Assembly: GCA_964420405.1 (NCBI GenBank)
Contig: CAYQTL010000021.1
Span: forward strand, 1 to 57,971
Direction: 5' to 3'
From: CAYQTL01 sp964420405
Lineage (GTDB): Bacteria > Acidobacteriota > Thermoanaerobaculia > Thermoanaerobaculales > Sulfomarinibacteraceae
DNA length: 57,971 bases
Below the pieces are notes generated by a model that did not search any database, was not told where the DNA came from, and saw nothing but the letters and a program-made list of their open reading frames with translations. The translations under genes were made by a program, and so were the position numbers. Positions 1 through 10,887 of the stretch are shown piece by piece. How positions within the stretch are numbered: the stretch's first letter is position 1; the number at the start of each line of letters is the position of its first letter.

Positions 1-74
1 CCCGTTCCCGATCCCGATCCCGATCCCGATCCCGACGAAATCGTGTCGCATCCGCACCGAAGATCCGAGCCCGG
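1..74. repeat. CCCGAT microsatellite plus flank, copy A of a 74-bp direct repeat
   Basis: Tandem CCCGAT/CCCGTT hexamers run into a unique flank (CGACGAAATCGTGTCGCATC). Nearly the same 74 bp recur at 1063-1136, so the crotonase-like gene between them is bracketed by direct repeats. The hexamer family recurs in many intergenic regions of this window. Confidence 0.85.
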
Positions 75-372
75 CTGGAAGCCGGCTCGTAGCGCCAGCT
101 TCCAGCTGGCANNNNNNNNNNNNNNNNNNNNNNNNNNNNNNNNNNNNNNNNNNNNNNNNNNNNNNNNNNNNNNNNNNNNNNNNNNNNNNNNNNNNNNNNN
201 NNNNNNNNNNNCGCTTCGCAGGCCGCTCCGCCACGCGACATCCCATGCTGCCGGCTGGAAGCCGGCTCGTAGCGCCAGCTTCCAGCTGGCACGCTTCGCA
301 GGCCGCTCCGCCACGCGACATCCCATGCTGCCGGCTGGAAGCCGGCGCTACGGGAGCCTGCGCTGCGGGACC
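72..372. repeat. REP-like palindromes in an 80-bp tandem array, interrupted by an assembly gap
   Basis: The palindromic core GCCGGCTGGAAGCCGGC and its variant AGCGCCAGCTTCCAGCTGGC repeat with a period of 80 bp; the phrase CGCTTCGCAGGCCGCTCCGC starts at 212 and again at 292. The array runs into the N gap, so the true copy number is unknown. No gene is seen here. Confidence 0.8.
112..211. other. Assembly gap (100 N)
   Basis: Exactly 100 N inside the 80-bp tandem array; probably a scaffolding join caused by the repeat rather than a measured distance. Confidence 0.99.
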
Positions 373-999
373 TCACCGCTGCCCCCTCCCGAACACCGCC
401 TTCCGCTTCTCCAGGAACGCCCGCGCCCCCTCCTCCGGGTCCCCGGCCGCGAACAGCAGCCGGAAGGTCGCCAGCTCCAGCGCCTCGGCCGGGCCGCCGC
501 CGGCACGGGCCCGCACCAGGTCGCGGGCGGCCGTCAGGGCCGCGACCGACACCGGCTGCGGCAGCGGCAGCTCACCATCCGACGGCACCACCTCGTGGGC
601 GAGGCCGCACGCCACGGCCGGCTCGGCGCCGATCCGGCCGCCCTCGAGCAACCCGATCCGCGCGGCCCGTACGCCCGCCATGGCGAGCGCCCACACCACT
701 GCCGGCGACGGAGGGGGCCCGACCGCCGGCGGCAGCTCGAGGGCGGCGTCGGCGCGCATGAACACGAGGTCGCAGCACAGCGCGCAGTCGAGGGCCGGCG
801 AGCGTACTGTCCCCGCCACGTCGGCGACGGACACCGCACGGCAGCGCGACCACTCGTCGAGCAACCCGGACGGGATGCTCCCGTCACCACCTCCGCCGGG
901 GAACCGCACCACCAGAAGACCGAGCGTCCGTGCGTCGTGCAGCAGCTCGCGGAGCTGATCGGTCGCACTTCGGCCGGGATCCCAGCTGCGCCGTCGCAC
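373..999 (-). CDS. Short, divergent enoyl-CoA hydratase/isomerase (crotonase) family protein
   Basis: The last 140 or so residues follow the crotonase pattern: ALDCALCCDLVFM (family: a-LAL-aCDlv), a glycine-rich stretch, then GLAHEVVP and a C-terminus reading EGARAFLEKRKAVF, the usual end of enoyl-CoA hydratases. Crotonases bind acyl-CoA and stabilise an enolate in an oxyanion hole. The N-terminal third, including the usual substrate-binding segment, is poorly conserved and the protein is short (about 208 aa against about 260). I chose the GTG at 999 because further upstream the frame is intergenic CCCGAT/REP sequence; no clear ribosome binding site is present. Activity is uncertain because the oxyanion-hole glycines are not clearly placed. 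It is flanked on both sides by copies of a 74-bp repeat. Confidence 0.6.
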   Translation of the reverse strand: MRRRSWDPGRSATDQLRELLHDARTLGLLVVRFPGGGGDGSIPSGLLDEWSRCRAVSVADVAGTVRSPALDCALCCDLVFMRADAALELPPAVGPPPSPAVVWALAMAGVRAARIGLLEGGRIGAEPAVACGLAHEVVPSDGELPLPQPVSVAALTAARDLVRARAGGGPAEALELATFRLLFAAGDPEEGARAFLEKRKAVFGRGQR

Positions 1000-1062
1000 C
1001 TGGGGAGTGTAGCCTGCCCGCCCCCGGTGCGGCCCGCGGGCTCCGCCCGCTCCGTTCGCGAT

Positions 1063-1136
1063 CCCGTTCCCGATCCCGATCCCGATCCCGATCCCGACGA
1101 AATCGTGTCGCATCCGCGCCACAGATCCGAGCCCGG
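1063..1136. repeat. CCCGAT microsatellite plus flank, copy B of the 74-bp direct repeat
   Basis: Near-identical to 1-74 (hexamer array followed by CGACGAAATCGTGTCGCATC and AGATCCGAGCCCGG, with a few substitutions). It lies just upstream of the crotonase-like gene. Confidence 0.85.
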
Positions 1137-1552
1137 CAGGGCCGTCACCTTCCGGCGGACTGGCAGCGATCGGCATCCCGCCAATTGACATACGCCTGCC
1201 GGCTGGCAGCCGGCGTCGCGTGCGCCGGCACGCTCCGCATGCCGTCCCGCCCCGCCGCACCCCGTGCCTGCCGGCTGGCAGGCGGCGCTTCTACGGGAGC
1301 CGGCGCCACGAGACCCGGCCCGTAGCGCCGGCTTCCAGCCGGCACGCACACGTCCGAGTGGCGCGACACGGCCAGCGAAGCATGCACGCAGGAATCGGGC
1401 GCTCCGGGGACCGCCCTCAGGATGTCGTCGCCGAGGCGGGCGAGCCGCGCCATCGGGATCGGGATCGGAACGTGCGGAGCCGCACCCGGGATCGGAGGCG
1501 GAGCGCGCGGAAACGTCCACCGCGCGCCGGTGACGTGCGGTAGGCTGTCCCC
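1137..1552. repeat. Intergenic region rich in REP-like palindromes
   Basis: Contains several CCGGCTGGCAGCCGGC / CCGGCTTCCAGCCGGC palindromes (around 1197, 1268, 1327) and a short GGGATC run near 1455. No coding signal or convincing promoter was found ahead of the macro-domain gene. Confidence 0.6.
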
Positions 1553-2110
1553 ATGGACTCCAGGATCCTCGCGTCCGCAACCGCCGGCCCGTGCCGGCTC
1601 GAGGCGGTGCTCGGCGACATGACGGCCGAGACCACCGACGCCATCGTCAACGCCGCCAACCGCCGCCTCGCCCACGGAGGGGGCCTCGCCGGTGCGATCG
1701 TCCGCGCGGGGGGCGACGTCATCCAGCGCGAGTCGGACCGGCTCGCACCGATCGAGGTGGGCCACGCCACGACCACCTCCGCCGGAGCTCTCCCCTGCCG
1801 CTGGGTGATCCACGCCGTCGGCCCTCGTTGGGGCGAGGGTGACGAGGAGGCGAAGCTGCGCTCCGCGGTGCTGTCGGCCCTCGACGAGGCGGACCGGATC
1901 GGGGCCCGCAGCCTCTCCCTGCCCGCCATCTCCACCGGGATCTTCGGCTACCCGAAGGAGGAGGGCGTCCGCACCATCGTCGACGAGCTGGCGCGCCGGC
2001 TCGGCGCCCGCACGACGCAGCTGGAGACGGTCCGCCTGGTCGCCTTCGACGAGTCCACCGCGACGCTCTTCGCCGCGGCGATCGACGCCCTGGGCGAGGA
2101 CGGGAGCTGA
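1553..2110 (+). CDS. Macro-domain protein (ADP-ribose/O-acetyl-ADP-ribose deacetylase-like)
   Basis: A single macro domain fills the 185-aa protein. Visible hallmarks are the N-terminal VLGDMTAETTDAIVNAAN, a glycine-rich loop (LAHGGGLAGAIVRAGG), the ITSAG-like TTSAGALPCRWVIHAVGP, and SLPAISTGIFGYP near residues 122-135. These are the ADP-ribose-binding loops of the YmdB/MacroD type, whose members hydrolyse O-acetyl-ADP-ribose or remove ADP-ribose from proteins; the Asn of VNAAN is the expected catalytic residue. Start is ATG at 1553. It is a monocistronic + strand gene. Substrate cannot be told from sequence alone. Confidence 0.92.
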   Translation: MDSRILASATAGPCRLEAVLGDMTAETTDAIVNAANRRLAHGGGLAGAIVRAGGDVIQRESDRLAPIEVGHATTTSAGALPCRWVIHAVGPRWGEGDEEAKLRSAVLSALDEADRIGARSLSLPAISTGIFGYPKEEGVRTIVDELARRLGARTTQLETVRLVAFDESTATLFAAAIDALGEDGS

Positions 2111-2368
2111 GCAGCCCGTCCGGCGCCGGCACTCCCGTCCGACATCGACCCGGCTCGTCCTGGTCGCACCCGTGAGCCCGGCTGCCGTCGCTCGGCGGCG
2201 ACGCGTTCCGTGGTGCGCTGACGGCCCCGTGGCCCTGCATTCACCGCGCCCTCCGCGGTGCTCCGGCCGCGCGGGTCCGGCCCACGGCGCTAAGCAACCT
2301 GCATGCCGGCCTGCCCCCTCGAAGCCGCTCCCTGGGGCCCCCGAGGACGCCCAAACCCCTCCAGTTAC

Positions 2369-2396
2369 TTGAGAAATGACCGAGTTGTGCTACAAT
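2369..2396 (+). promoter_or_regulatory. Sigma70-type promoter for pepA
   Basis: TTGAGA (2369-2374), a 16-bp spacer, then TACAAT (2391-2396), in a locally AT-rich stretch 40 bp before the pepA start. It is among the best matches to the housekeeping consensus in this window. Confidence 0.75.
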
Positions 2397-2435
2397 GCGC
2401 GGCTGACGTTGACATGAGGAGGCGTCAGTCACGAA

Positions 2436-3926
2436 ATGGCTGATCTTTACCAGTTCCGAACGGCACCCGAAGAACCCCTCGACTGCCTGTACATCCTTCA
2501 GACGAGCGGCGCCGACCCGATCGACGCGCTGGACTTCTCGCCCAAGGACAAGCGCACGCTGAAGCAGAAGATGAAGGCGCTCGCCCCGCGCGGCGAGGAC
2601 GGCGAGCTGATCTCGGGCGAGTGCCCGCTGCCGATCGCCCACCGGATGACTTTCATCGGCCTCGGAGAGGAGCGGCAGGTCAGCCACGCCAAGCTGCGCA
2701 AGGCGCTCCAGCGCGCCATGACCCAGGCGACCAAGAACCGCGAGTACCAGATCGCGATCGCGATCCCGGTCCGCGTCCACGGCCTGGCCGATACCGAGTC
2801 GCGGCTCTTCGCGCTGCGCGAGGCGTCGCTCGCCGACTACACCTTCGACCACTTCAAGTCGAAGAAGAACGAGTTCGACAAGATCGACGGGGTGCACTTC
2901 ATCCCACTCGACGGCGAGCCCGAGGACGAGCTCGAGGATCGCCTGCAGGCGGTCCGGCGGCTGCGCAGCTCGATCCAGCTCGCCCGCGACCTCGCCAACC
3001 GTCCGGCCAACGACCTCACGCCCGAGGGTCTCGCCTCGGCGGCCAAGGAGATGGCCGAGCAGGTCGGGGGGCTCCGGGTCACGGTGTTCGGCAAGAAGGA
3101 GCTCCAGAAGGAGAAGATGGGCGGCATCCTCGCGGTCGGCCAGGGCTCGGTCGAGGAGCCCCGGCTGGTCATCCTCGAGCACCGCCCGAAGAAGCCCAAG
3201 AAGTCGATCGTGCTCGTCGGCAAGGGCGTCACATTCGACACCGGCGGCATCTCCATCAAGCCGTCGAGCGGCATGGGCTGGATGAAGTACGACATGTGCG
3301 GCGCGGCCACCGTGATGGGTGTGATGCGCACCGTCGCCGAGCTCGAGCTGCCGCTGAAGGTCGTGGGCCTGATCCCGACCGCGGAGAACATGCCGTCGGG
3401 GACCGCTGTCAAGCCGGGCGACATCATCACGCTCGCCAACGGCAAGACCGTGGAGGTCGACAACACGGACGCCGAGGGTCGCCTGCTGGTCGCCGACGCC
3501 CTCGCCTACGCCGAGAGGTTCAACCCCGACATCGTGCTGGACTTCGCCACCCTGACCGGCGCCTGCGTCGTCGCGCTCGGCCACGAGGCCGCCGGCATCA
3601 TGGGCAACGACGAGGAGCTGATCGAGAGCCTGCGCCGGATCGGTGAGACGGTCGGCGAGCGGGTCTGGCCACTGCCGCTGTACGACGAGTACTTCAGCTA
3701 CCTCAAGAGCGAGTGGGCCGACATGAAGAACGCGGGCCCGCGCTGGGGGGGGCCGGTCACCGCCGGCGTTTTCCTGAAGCAGTTCGTGCCCGACAAGGTG
3801 TCGTGGGCCCACCTCGACATCGCCGGCGTCGGCTACCTCGAGAAGGAGCACAACGGCCTGCCCCAGGGGGGCACCGGCTTCGGCGTGACGCTCGTATCCA
3901 CGTTCCTCGAGGGGCTGCTGAAGTAG
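2436..3926 (+). CDS. pepA: Leucyl aminopeptidase, M17 family (PepA)
   Basis: Cytosolic two-metal aminopeptidase that removes N-terminal residues, preferring Leu, in peptide turnover. The N-terminal half (about 1-180) is the macro-like M17 N domain; the catalytic half carries the signature NTDAEGRL at 343-350. Metal ligands can be placed: Lys263 and Asp268 in VGKGVTFDTGG, Asp286 in KYDMCGA, Asp345 and Glu347 in the signature, matching E. coli PepA with a constant offset. Length (496 aa) is normal. Start ATG 2436 has AGGAGG at 2417-2422, somewhat far at 13 nt, and lies below a strong promoter. It appears monocistronic, with a GC hairpin after the stop. Confidence 0.95.
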   Translation: MADLYQFRTAPEEPLDCLYILQTSGADPIDALDFSPKDKRTLKQKMKALAPRGEDGELISGECPLPIAHRMTFIGLGEERQVSHAKLRKALQRAMTQATKNREYQIAIAIPVRVHGLADTESRLFALREASLADYTFDHFKSKKNEFDKIDGVHFIPLDGEPEDELEDRLQAVRRLRSSIQLARDLANRPANDLTPEGLASAAKEMAEQVGGLRVTVFGKKELQKEKMGGILAVGQGSVEEPRLVILEHRPKKPKKSIVLVGKGVTFDTGGISIKPSSGMGWMKYDMCGAATVMGVMRTVAELELPLKVVGLIPTAENMPSGTAVKPGDIITLANGKTVEVDNTDAEGRLLVADALAYAERFNPDIVLDFATLTGACVVALGHEAAGIMGNDEELIESLRRIGETVGERVWPLPLYDEYFSYLKSEWADMKNAGPRWGGPVTAGVFLKQFVPDKVSWAHLDIAGVGYLEKEHNGLPQGGTGFGVTLVSTFLEGLLK

Positions 3927-3947
3927 GAGACCGCCGAAGACACACCA

Positions 3948-3971
3948 GGCGCCGCCCCGCAGGGCGACGCC
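3948..3971 (+). terminator. GC-rich hairpin after pepA, possible terminator
   Basis: Ten-base arms GGCGCCGCCC and GGGCGACGCC (one mismatch) around a CGCA loop, 21 bp after the pepA stop. No T-tract follows, so intrinsic termination is only possible. Confidence 0.4.
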
Positions 3972-4170
3972 CAGCTCTCGATTCGAGCCCGAGCCCGGTG
4001 TCGTCACCGTGACCGACGAGACTTCCTCGGTCGCGCACTCGAGGGCGCGCGATACCGGCTGTCGACAACGGCACCGGCAACGCGAACGGGCTCGGGCCCG
4101 GTCGACCGAGCGGCCGAGCCGCCGCCCTCCCCCGGGAAGCCCCGACCCCTCCCGAGCGATACCGTTACCG

Positions 4171-5322
4171 ATGACCACCACCGCCCCGCCGCCGGACGTC
4201 CGCCCGTTGCGCATCGGACCGCTCACCGTCGATCCGCCGGTGGTGCTGGCGCCGATGGCGGGCGTCACGAACTACCCGTTCCGCAGGCTGTGCCGCCGGT
4301 TCGGTGCGGGGCTGTACGTCAGCGAGATGATCACCGCCCGGCCGCTGGTCGAGGGCATCCGCAAGGCCCGCAAGCTGGCGGAGTTCGGGCCCGAGGAGTC
4401 GCCCCGGAGCCTGCAGCTGTACGGCGTCGACCCGCACTACGTGGGGGAGGCGGTGCGGTGGCTCGTCGGCGAAGGCCGGGTGGATCACCTCGACCTGAAC
4501 TTCGGCTGCCCGGTGCGCAAGGTCACCCGCCGCGGCGGCGGCGCGGCGATCCCCGCCAGGCCGCGGCTGCTGGCGGCCATCGTCCGGGCCGCGGTCGCGG
4601 CGGCGGGCGATGTCCCGGTGACGATCAAGTTCCGGATGGGGATCGACGAGACCCTGGTGACGTTCCGCGACGCCGGCCGGATCGCCGAGCAGGAGGGGTG
4701 CGCCGCCGTCTGCCTGCACGCGCGGACCGCCGCCCAGCTGTACGACGGCCACGCCCGCTGGGAGGCGATCGCCGAGCTGAAGCGGCTCGTGACGTCGATC
4801 CCCGTGCTGGGCAACGGTGACATCTGGCGTGCCGAGGACGCGGTCCGGATGATGGCCACGACGGGCTGCGACGGCGTCGTCATCGGGCGCGGCTGTCTCG
4901 GCCGGCCGTGGTTGTTCCGCGACCTCGCCGACGTCCTCGCGGGACGCCAGCCCCGGCCGGGCCCCACGCTCGGCGAGGTCGCCGACACCATGCTCGAGCA
5001 CGCGATGATGCTGGTCGAGTGGTTCGGCGCCGAGCGACCGTCACTGCTCGCCTTCCGCAAGCACGCCGGCTGGTACACCAAGGGCTTCCGAAACAGCGCG
5101 GTGCTGCGGGACCGGCTCATGCGGGTGGGGTCTGTCGGCGAGCTCGAGGTGGTGCTGGCGTCGGTCGACCGCGACGAGCCGTACCCACCCAATGCCCACG
5201 AGGTCCGCCGCGGCAAGCGCGCCGGCACCCAGAAGGTCGCGTTGCCGCCGGGATTCCTCGACGACCCGGACGACGACACCCCCCCCGACGAGGAGGCCGA
5301 GGACCCGATCTCCGGCGGTTGA
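4171..5322 (+). CDS. dusB: tRNA-dihydrouridine synthase, DusB type
   Basis: FMN- and NADPH-dependent enzyme reducing uridine to dihydrouridine in the tRNA D-loop. The TIM-barrel start VVLAPMAGVTNYPFRRL, the catalytic motif LNFGCPVRKVTR with Cys113, the phosphate-binding GNGDIW and VIGRGCLGRPWLF, and the C-terminal FRKHAGWYTKGF identify the DusB branch. I chose ATG 4171 (383 aa); the frame is open upstream to 4009 but that segment is low-complexity and lacks homology-like sequence. The C-terminus ends in an acidic tail (DDPDDDTPPDEEAEDP). It stands alone on the + strand. Confidence 0.92.
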   Translation: MTTTAPPPDVRPLRIGPLTVDPPVVLAPMAGVTNYPFRRLCRRFGAGLYVSEMITARPLVEGIRKARKLAEFGPEESPRSLQLYGVDPHYVGEAVRWLVGEGRVDHLDLNFGCPVRKVTRRGGGAAIPARPRLLAAIVRAAVAAAGDVPVTIKFRMGIDETLVTFRDAGRIAEQEGCAAVCLHARTAAQLYDGHARWEAIAELKRLVTSIPVLGNGDIWRAEDAVRMMATTGCDGVVIGRGCLGRPWLFRDLADVLAGRQPRPGPTLGEVADTMLEHAMMLVEWFGAERPSLLAFRKHAGWYTKGFRNSAVLRDRLMRVGSVGELEVVLASVDRDEPYPPNAHEVRRGKRAGTQKVALPPGFLDDPDDDTPPDEEAEDPISGG

Positions 5323-6043
5323 GAGCCGCGGCCGACCACGCCCGGCAACCGGCGGGAGCCCGCCGAGGCCCCGTTCGCACCATCGGGACCGGGGTCGCAG
5401 GCGCGGGCGACCGGCCTGCGCAGCTCGGGGAGATCCTTCGACTCCCGCCACGCCTCCGGCGTGCCGCTCGCTCAGGATGACGGAGAGTGGCGATGGCCTC
5501 CGCGCCGTCACCCCGGGCGCAGGTCACGTAGCGCCTCGCGCCCGCAGCGCCGGCTCCCGTAGCGCCNNNNNNNNNNNNNNNNNNNNNNNNNNNNNNNNNN
5601 NNNNNNNNNNNNNNNNNNNNNNNNNNNNNNNNNNNNNNNNNNNNNNNNNNNNNNNNNNNNNNNNNNCGTAGCGCCTCGCGCCCGCAGCGCCGGCTCCCGT
5701 AGCGCCAGCTTCCAGCTGGCAACGCTTTGCAGGCCGATGGGGCCTCCGCAGATCGGAGCACCCGCCCGACCACGCCCGAAGTCCCGGGACGGGCGGCGGG
5801 TGTCTGGAGACGGCACGCCGGTGGCGGGCCCGCGGTGCGGTGCCCCTCGGCGACGCCGGTCGGACCCACGACATCCTGCCTGGTGCCGCTGTCGCCGGCC
5901 CTGACACCGGTCCTGCCGGTGACGCTGAAAGCCACCGCTGCCATCGGTATCGGGATCGGGAGCGGGATCGGAGGCTGTGGCGATCGGGTCGAGCTCCGGG
6001 AACCGGGTTCTCTGCGGTGCTCCCGCCCGCGAGCCCGGCGCCG
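5323..6043. repeat. Intergenic region of dispersed repeats with an assembly gap
   Basis: Holds a copy of the dispersed CTCGCTCAGGATGACG repeat (about 5469-5484), a roughly 40-bp tandem unit (CGTAGCGCCTCGCGCCCGCA) on both sides of the N gap, a REP palindrome near 5701-5720 and a short GGGATC run near 5945-5970. No gene seen. Confidence 0.7.
5567..5666. other. Assembly gap (100 N)
   Basis: Exactly 100 N; the same 40 bp lie directly before (5527-5566) and after (5667-5706), so a collapsed tandem repeat probably caused the break. Confidence 0.99.
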
Positions 6044-7236
6044 TCACCGGTCGTGGATCGAGCCGTCCGGCCGACGCGCCATCCGAACCAGCACGACCGC
6101 GGCGAGGAACGCCAGCAGCCCCAGCCCCCCGAGCACCTGCGCGGCCCGGACCGAGGCGTGGTCGATCAGCTCCGAGCGGACCTCGACCATCGTCTCGCCG
6201 GCAACCCGCGCGACCTCGCCCATCATCGCCGACCGCTCGGCCGCCAACGAACGGAACGCCGCCTCCCGCTCGGCGGCCATCGCCTCCAGGACGAGCGCAC
6301 GCTCGGCCGCGAGGGCCGCCAGGATCGCCTGCCGTTCCGAGCGGACGAACCCGAGGGTGTCGAGCCGTTCGTCTCGGACCCAACCCTCCAGCCGCCGGTG
6401 CTCGGCCTCGACGAGCGCGGTGATCCGGTCGGGCAGGCCGTCGATCGCCGGCGGCAGCCCCGCGACCTCGACCTGGAACGGACCCGCACCTTCGATCGCG
6501 TCCACGAGCGAGCCGTCGTCGCCGAGCAGGTCGAGCAGCACGAGCTCCGCCTGCCAGCGCCCCTGCTTGGCGAGGTGGGCGACGTAGACGTCGACCCGGG
6601 CCGTGATGTCGTCGAGATCCTCCCCGAGGGTCGCGATGCTCCCGAGGGCCCCGCTGCCGGTGCGGGCCGTGAACTCCGACAGCAGCCCAGCGGTGCCGGG
6701 CCGCGAGGCGAAGCCCACCTCCACCGGGTTCTCCGCCGCCCACCGCTCCACCAGCCTCCAGCCGGACTCGAGGTCATCCACCCCGGCCCGCATCATGAGC
6801 GCCTCGAGCTGGCCCTGCATCCCCGCCACCGCGGCCAGCGTCAGCGCGCGTCGGTCGGGCTCGACGCGGTCTCCCGCCCGTGCCTCGAAGAAGTCCCGCA
6901 TCTGGAAGAGGAGCGCCGCCGCGTCGACCACCGCGGCCAGCGGATCCCGCTGGAAGAGCGCCTCGTGCATCGCCGGGATGGCGTCGATCTTGAACTCCAG
7001 CGCCATCCGGTGGACCTCGGGATCGTCGCTGCGGGCCGCGAGACTGTCGGCGGTCTCCTCGAGGATGCCGCCGAACGGTCGCGCCAGCGATCGCACCTGG
7101 ATCCGCAGCTGCTGCGGCGAGATGTCGAGAGTGGACCGCTCGGACATGAGACGGCTGGTGGTCGGCGTGCTCCGGCAGCCGGCGACGGCCAGGGTCCCGA
7201 GCATCGCGACGACAGCGACGATGCGGGGTCGATGGC

Positions 7237-7240
<4 letters not shown>
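6044..7240 (-). CDS. Predicted lipoprotein with C-terminal membrane segment and coiled coil, function unknown
   Basis: The 398-aa product has a lipoprotein signal with lipobox LAVAGC (Cys22). The middle is mostly alpha-helical. A long Ala/Glu/Arg-rich helix (RQAILAALAAERALVLEAMA) precedes a hydrophobic helix near the C-terminus (VLGGLGLLAFLAAVVLVRMA), followed by a short basic tail. So it may be attached both by lipid and by a transmembrane helix. Its ATG overlaps the glgX stop as ATGA, so it is translationally coupled to glgX; the reason for that pairing is unclear. No known enzyme motif was found. I chose ATG 7240 because the signal peptide begins there. Confidence 0.75.
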
Positions 7241-9309
<2,069 letters not shown>

Positions 9310-9682
9310 GCCGGCCTCAGCTTAGCCGACCCTCTCCCCCGATGTGATCCCGACCACTCTTCCGATCCCGTTCCCGTTCCCGTTCCCGATGGAGAGGCGA
9401 GCCGCGGCGCGCCCCCCTCCGCCTGCAGCTCCTCCCCCTCGAAGGCCCGACCACGTGGGCCATTGCCCGATGGGCAGCCGGCCGGGCAGGTGGCCGGGGC
9501 GAGGAGCGTCAGGTGCTCGTGCTCCCGTGCAGGTGCCGCGGGTCGAGCCGCGCCGGCACCGGGAGCCACCCGGAAGAGCCCCCACCGCCTCGCCGGCGGG
9601 GCGGTCCGCCGATCGCCCGGCCCGGACCGCCCCGCCCGTCGCAGAGGAGGAGGAGTGAGGAAGAGGCCGATCTGCTCCCGGC
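9310..9682. repeat. Non-coding stretch with CCCGTT/CCCGAT run
   Basis: A short hexamer run (about 9360-9392) follows the glgX start region. The rest is GC-rich with no credible reading frame; the long open frames here are shadows of the gene at 9683-10768. Confidence 0.55.
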
Positions 9683-10768
9683 CTACACCGCGAGTGCCCG
9701 ATCCGCCGCGGACGCCGCCTCCCAGGGCGCCTCGCGCGGCAGCCGGAATCTCAACAGGCAGCCGATGCCCTCGGCCGATCGCAGCAGCGCGCTGTCCCGG
9801 AGCAGCTCGATCCGCGCGTCGGTACGCACCGCCAGTCGGACGAGATGCTCGCGCTGCCGCGCCGGTGCGACATCGGGGTCGAGAACCAGCACGTCCACCT
9901 GGCCGAGCTCGAGGGCACGCCGGGTCGCCACCAGGCCGAGCTCGGCGAGCCCGCCGCGCTCCACCTCGCGCCGCAGCACCGCCGCCAGCTCCGGCCGCGC
10001 AGCCGCCTCCCGGTCGGCCAGGTCCAGCACCACGTCGGCCGCGACCCCCTGGGGGTCGAAGGTGCCCGCCAGCGTCGCCCGACCGATCACCCGCTCGCCG
10101 AGGGCGTCCGGCATCGCGCGCCGGACGCGGGCGGTCTGGTGCTCGGGGCCGACGAGCACGATGTGGGTCTCGCCGCCGGCCGCCACCAACCGCTCGATCA
10201 CCTCGATCTTCTCCCGCAACGCGCGCTCGCCTCGATCCCGGCGGTGATTTTGGTAGTGCTCGCGGGTCCACTCGCGGCCGACGCGCTGGCGCAGCTCGGG
10301 CTGGCTGCGCCACAGCAACCGCGTCTCCTCGCCGAGCACGACCTCGAACACACGCCCGCTGACCGGAGTCGACAGCACCACGATGATGCGGTGGAACGTC
10401 TCCTTGAGCTCCATCAGGGGTGCGATGTTCGGCACCGCCCCGACCGCCAACCAGGTCGACACGGGCACCCGGAACTGCAGGCGCAGCACGACGGGGTCGT
10501 CACCCGCGCGCGCGAACACCGCCGCACCGTGGGCGTCGGGGTAGGTGTCGCCGGCCAGGAAGCCCTCGACGCAGCGCCACGCACGGCGCAGGTCGGCGGC
10601 GGCCGACCGCTCGAGCGCGGGCGACACCTCACGGATGCGTGCGGTCAGCTCTCGCAGCAGATCCTCCCGTGGCTCACGGAGGTCGGCGTAGCAGCTGACG
10701 AACGGGCTCGAGGTCTCCGGCACCATCGCGAGCCGACGGACGTGGTGGCGCAGCTGGGTGCGGTCCAT
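9683..10768 (-). CDS. baeRF-type protein (bacterial/archaeal eRF1-like family)
   Basis: The 361-aa protein resembles the bacterial eRF1/Vms1-like (baeRF) group: an N-terminal region with VSCYADLREPREDLL, a central beta-rich domain containing RIIVVLSTPVSGRVFEVVLGE, the motif HYQNHRRDRGE, and a C-terminal Rossmann-like part (THIVLVGPEHQTARVRRAMP, then LVLDPDVAP). Related proteins are thought to act at stalled or hibernating ribosomes; that role is from the family, not shown here. ATG 10768 has a GGAGGGAGG ribosome binding site and is divergent from the LysR regulator with 119 bp between. Subfamily assignment is tentative. Confidence 0.65.
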   Translation of the reverse strand: MDRTQLRHHVRRLAMVPETSSPFVSCYADLREPREDLLRELTARIREVSPALERSAAADLRRAWRCVEGFLAGDTYPDAHGAAVFARAGDDPVVLRLQFRVPVSTWLAVGAVPNIAPLMELKETFHRIIVVLSTPVSGRVFEVVLGEETRLLWRSQPELRQRVGREWTREHYQNHRRDRGERALREKIEVIERLVAAGGETHIVLVGPEHQTARVRRAMPDALGERVIGRATLAGTFDPQGVAADVVLDLADREAAARPELAAVLRREVERGGLAELGLVATRRALELGQVDVLVLDPDVAPARQREHLVRLAVRTDARIELLRDSALLRSAEGIGCLLRFRLPREAPWEAASAADRALAV

Positions 10769-10813
10769 GAGCCCTCCCTCCGCTCGATGAGACTTGGTCT
10801 CGACGAGCGCGAT

Positions 10814-10830
10814 GGACCCAGTGTGGGTCC
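10814..10830. promoter_or_regulatory. Palindromic operator candidate GGACCCA-GTG-TGGGTCC
   Basis: A perfect 7-bp inverted repeat with a 3-bp centre, midway in the divergent intergenic region between the baeRF-type gene and the LysR regulator. It could be a regulator site or a hairpin. Confidence 0.45.
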
Positions 10831-10870
10831 CGGATGATCCGCGATCAACCAGAAATATCGGCTGCATCCG

Positions 10871-10885
10871 TTCGACTTTTCCGAA
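10871..10885. promoter_or_regulatory. LysR-type box (T-N11-A), candidate autoregulatory site
   Basis: TTCGACTTTTCCGAA is a 4-bp-arm palindrome containing T-N11-A, directly before the regulator ATG at 10888. LysR regulators commonly bind such motifs next to their own gene. Confidence 0.45.
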
Positions 10886-10887
10886 CA

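Noticed and set aside
72..372. CRISPR-like 80-bp repeats
   Set aside because: Whole units are identical including the supposed spacers, and palindromes are of the REP type; no cas genes.
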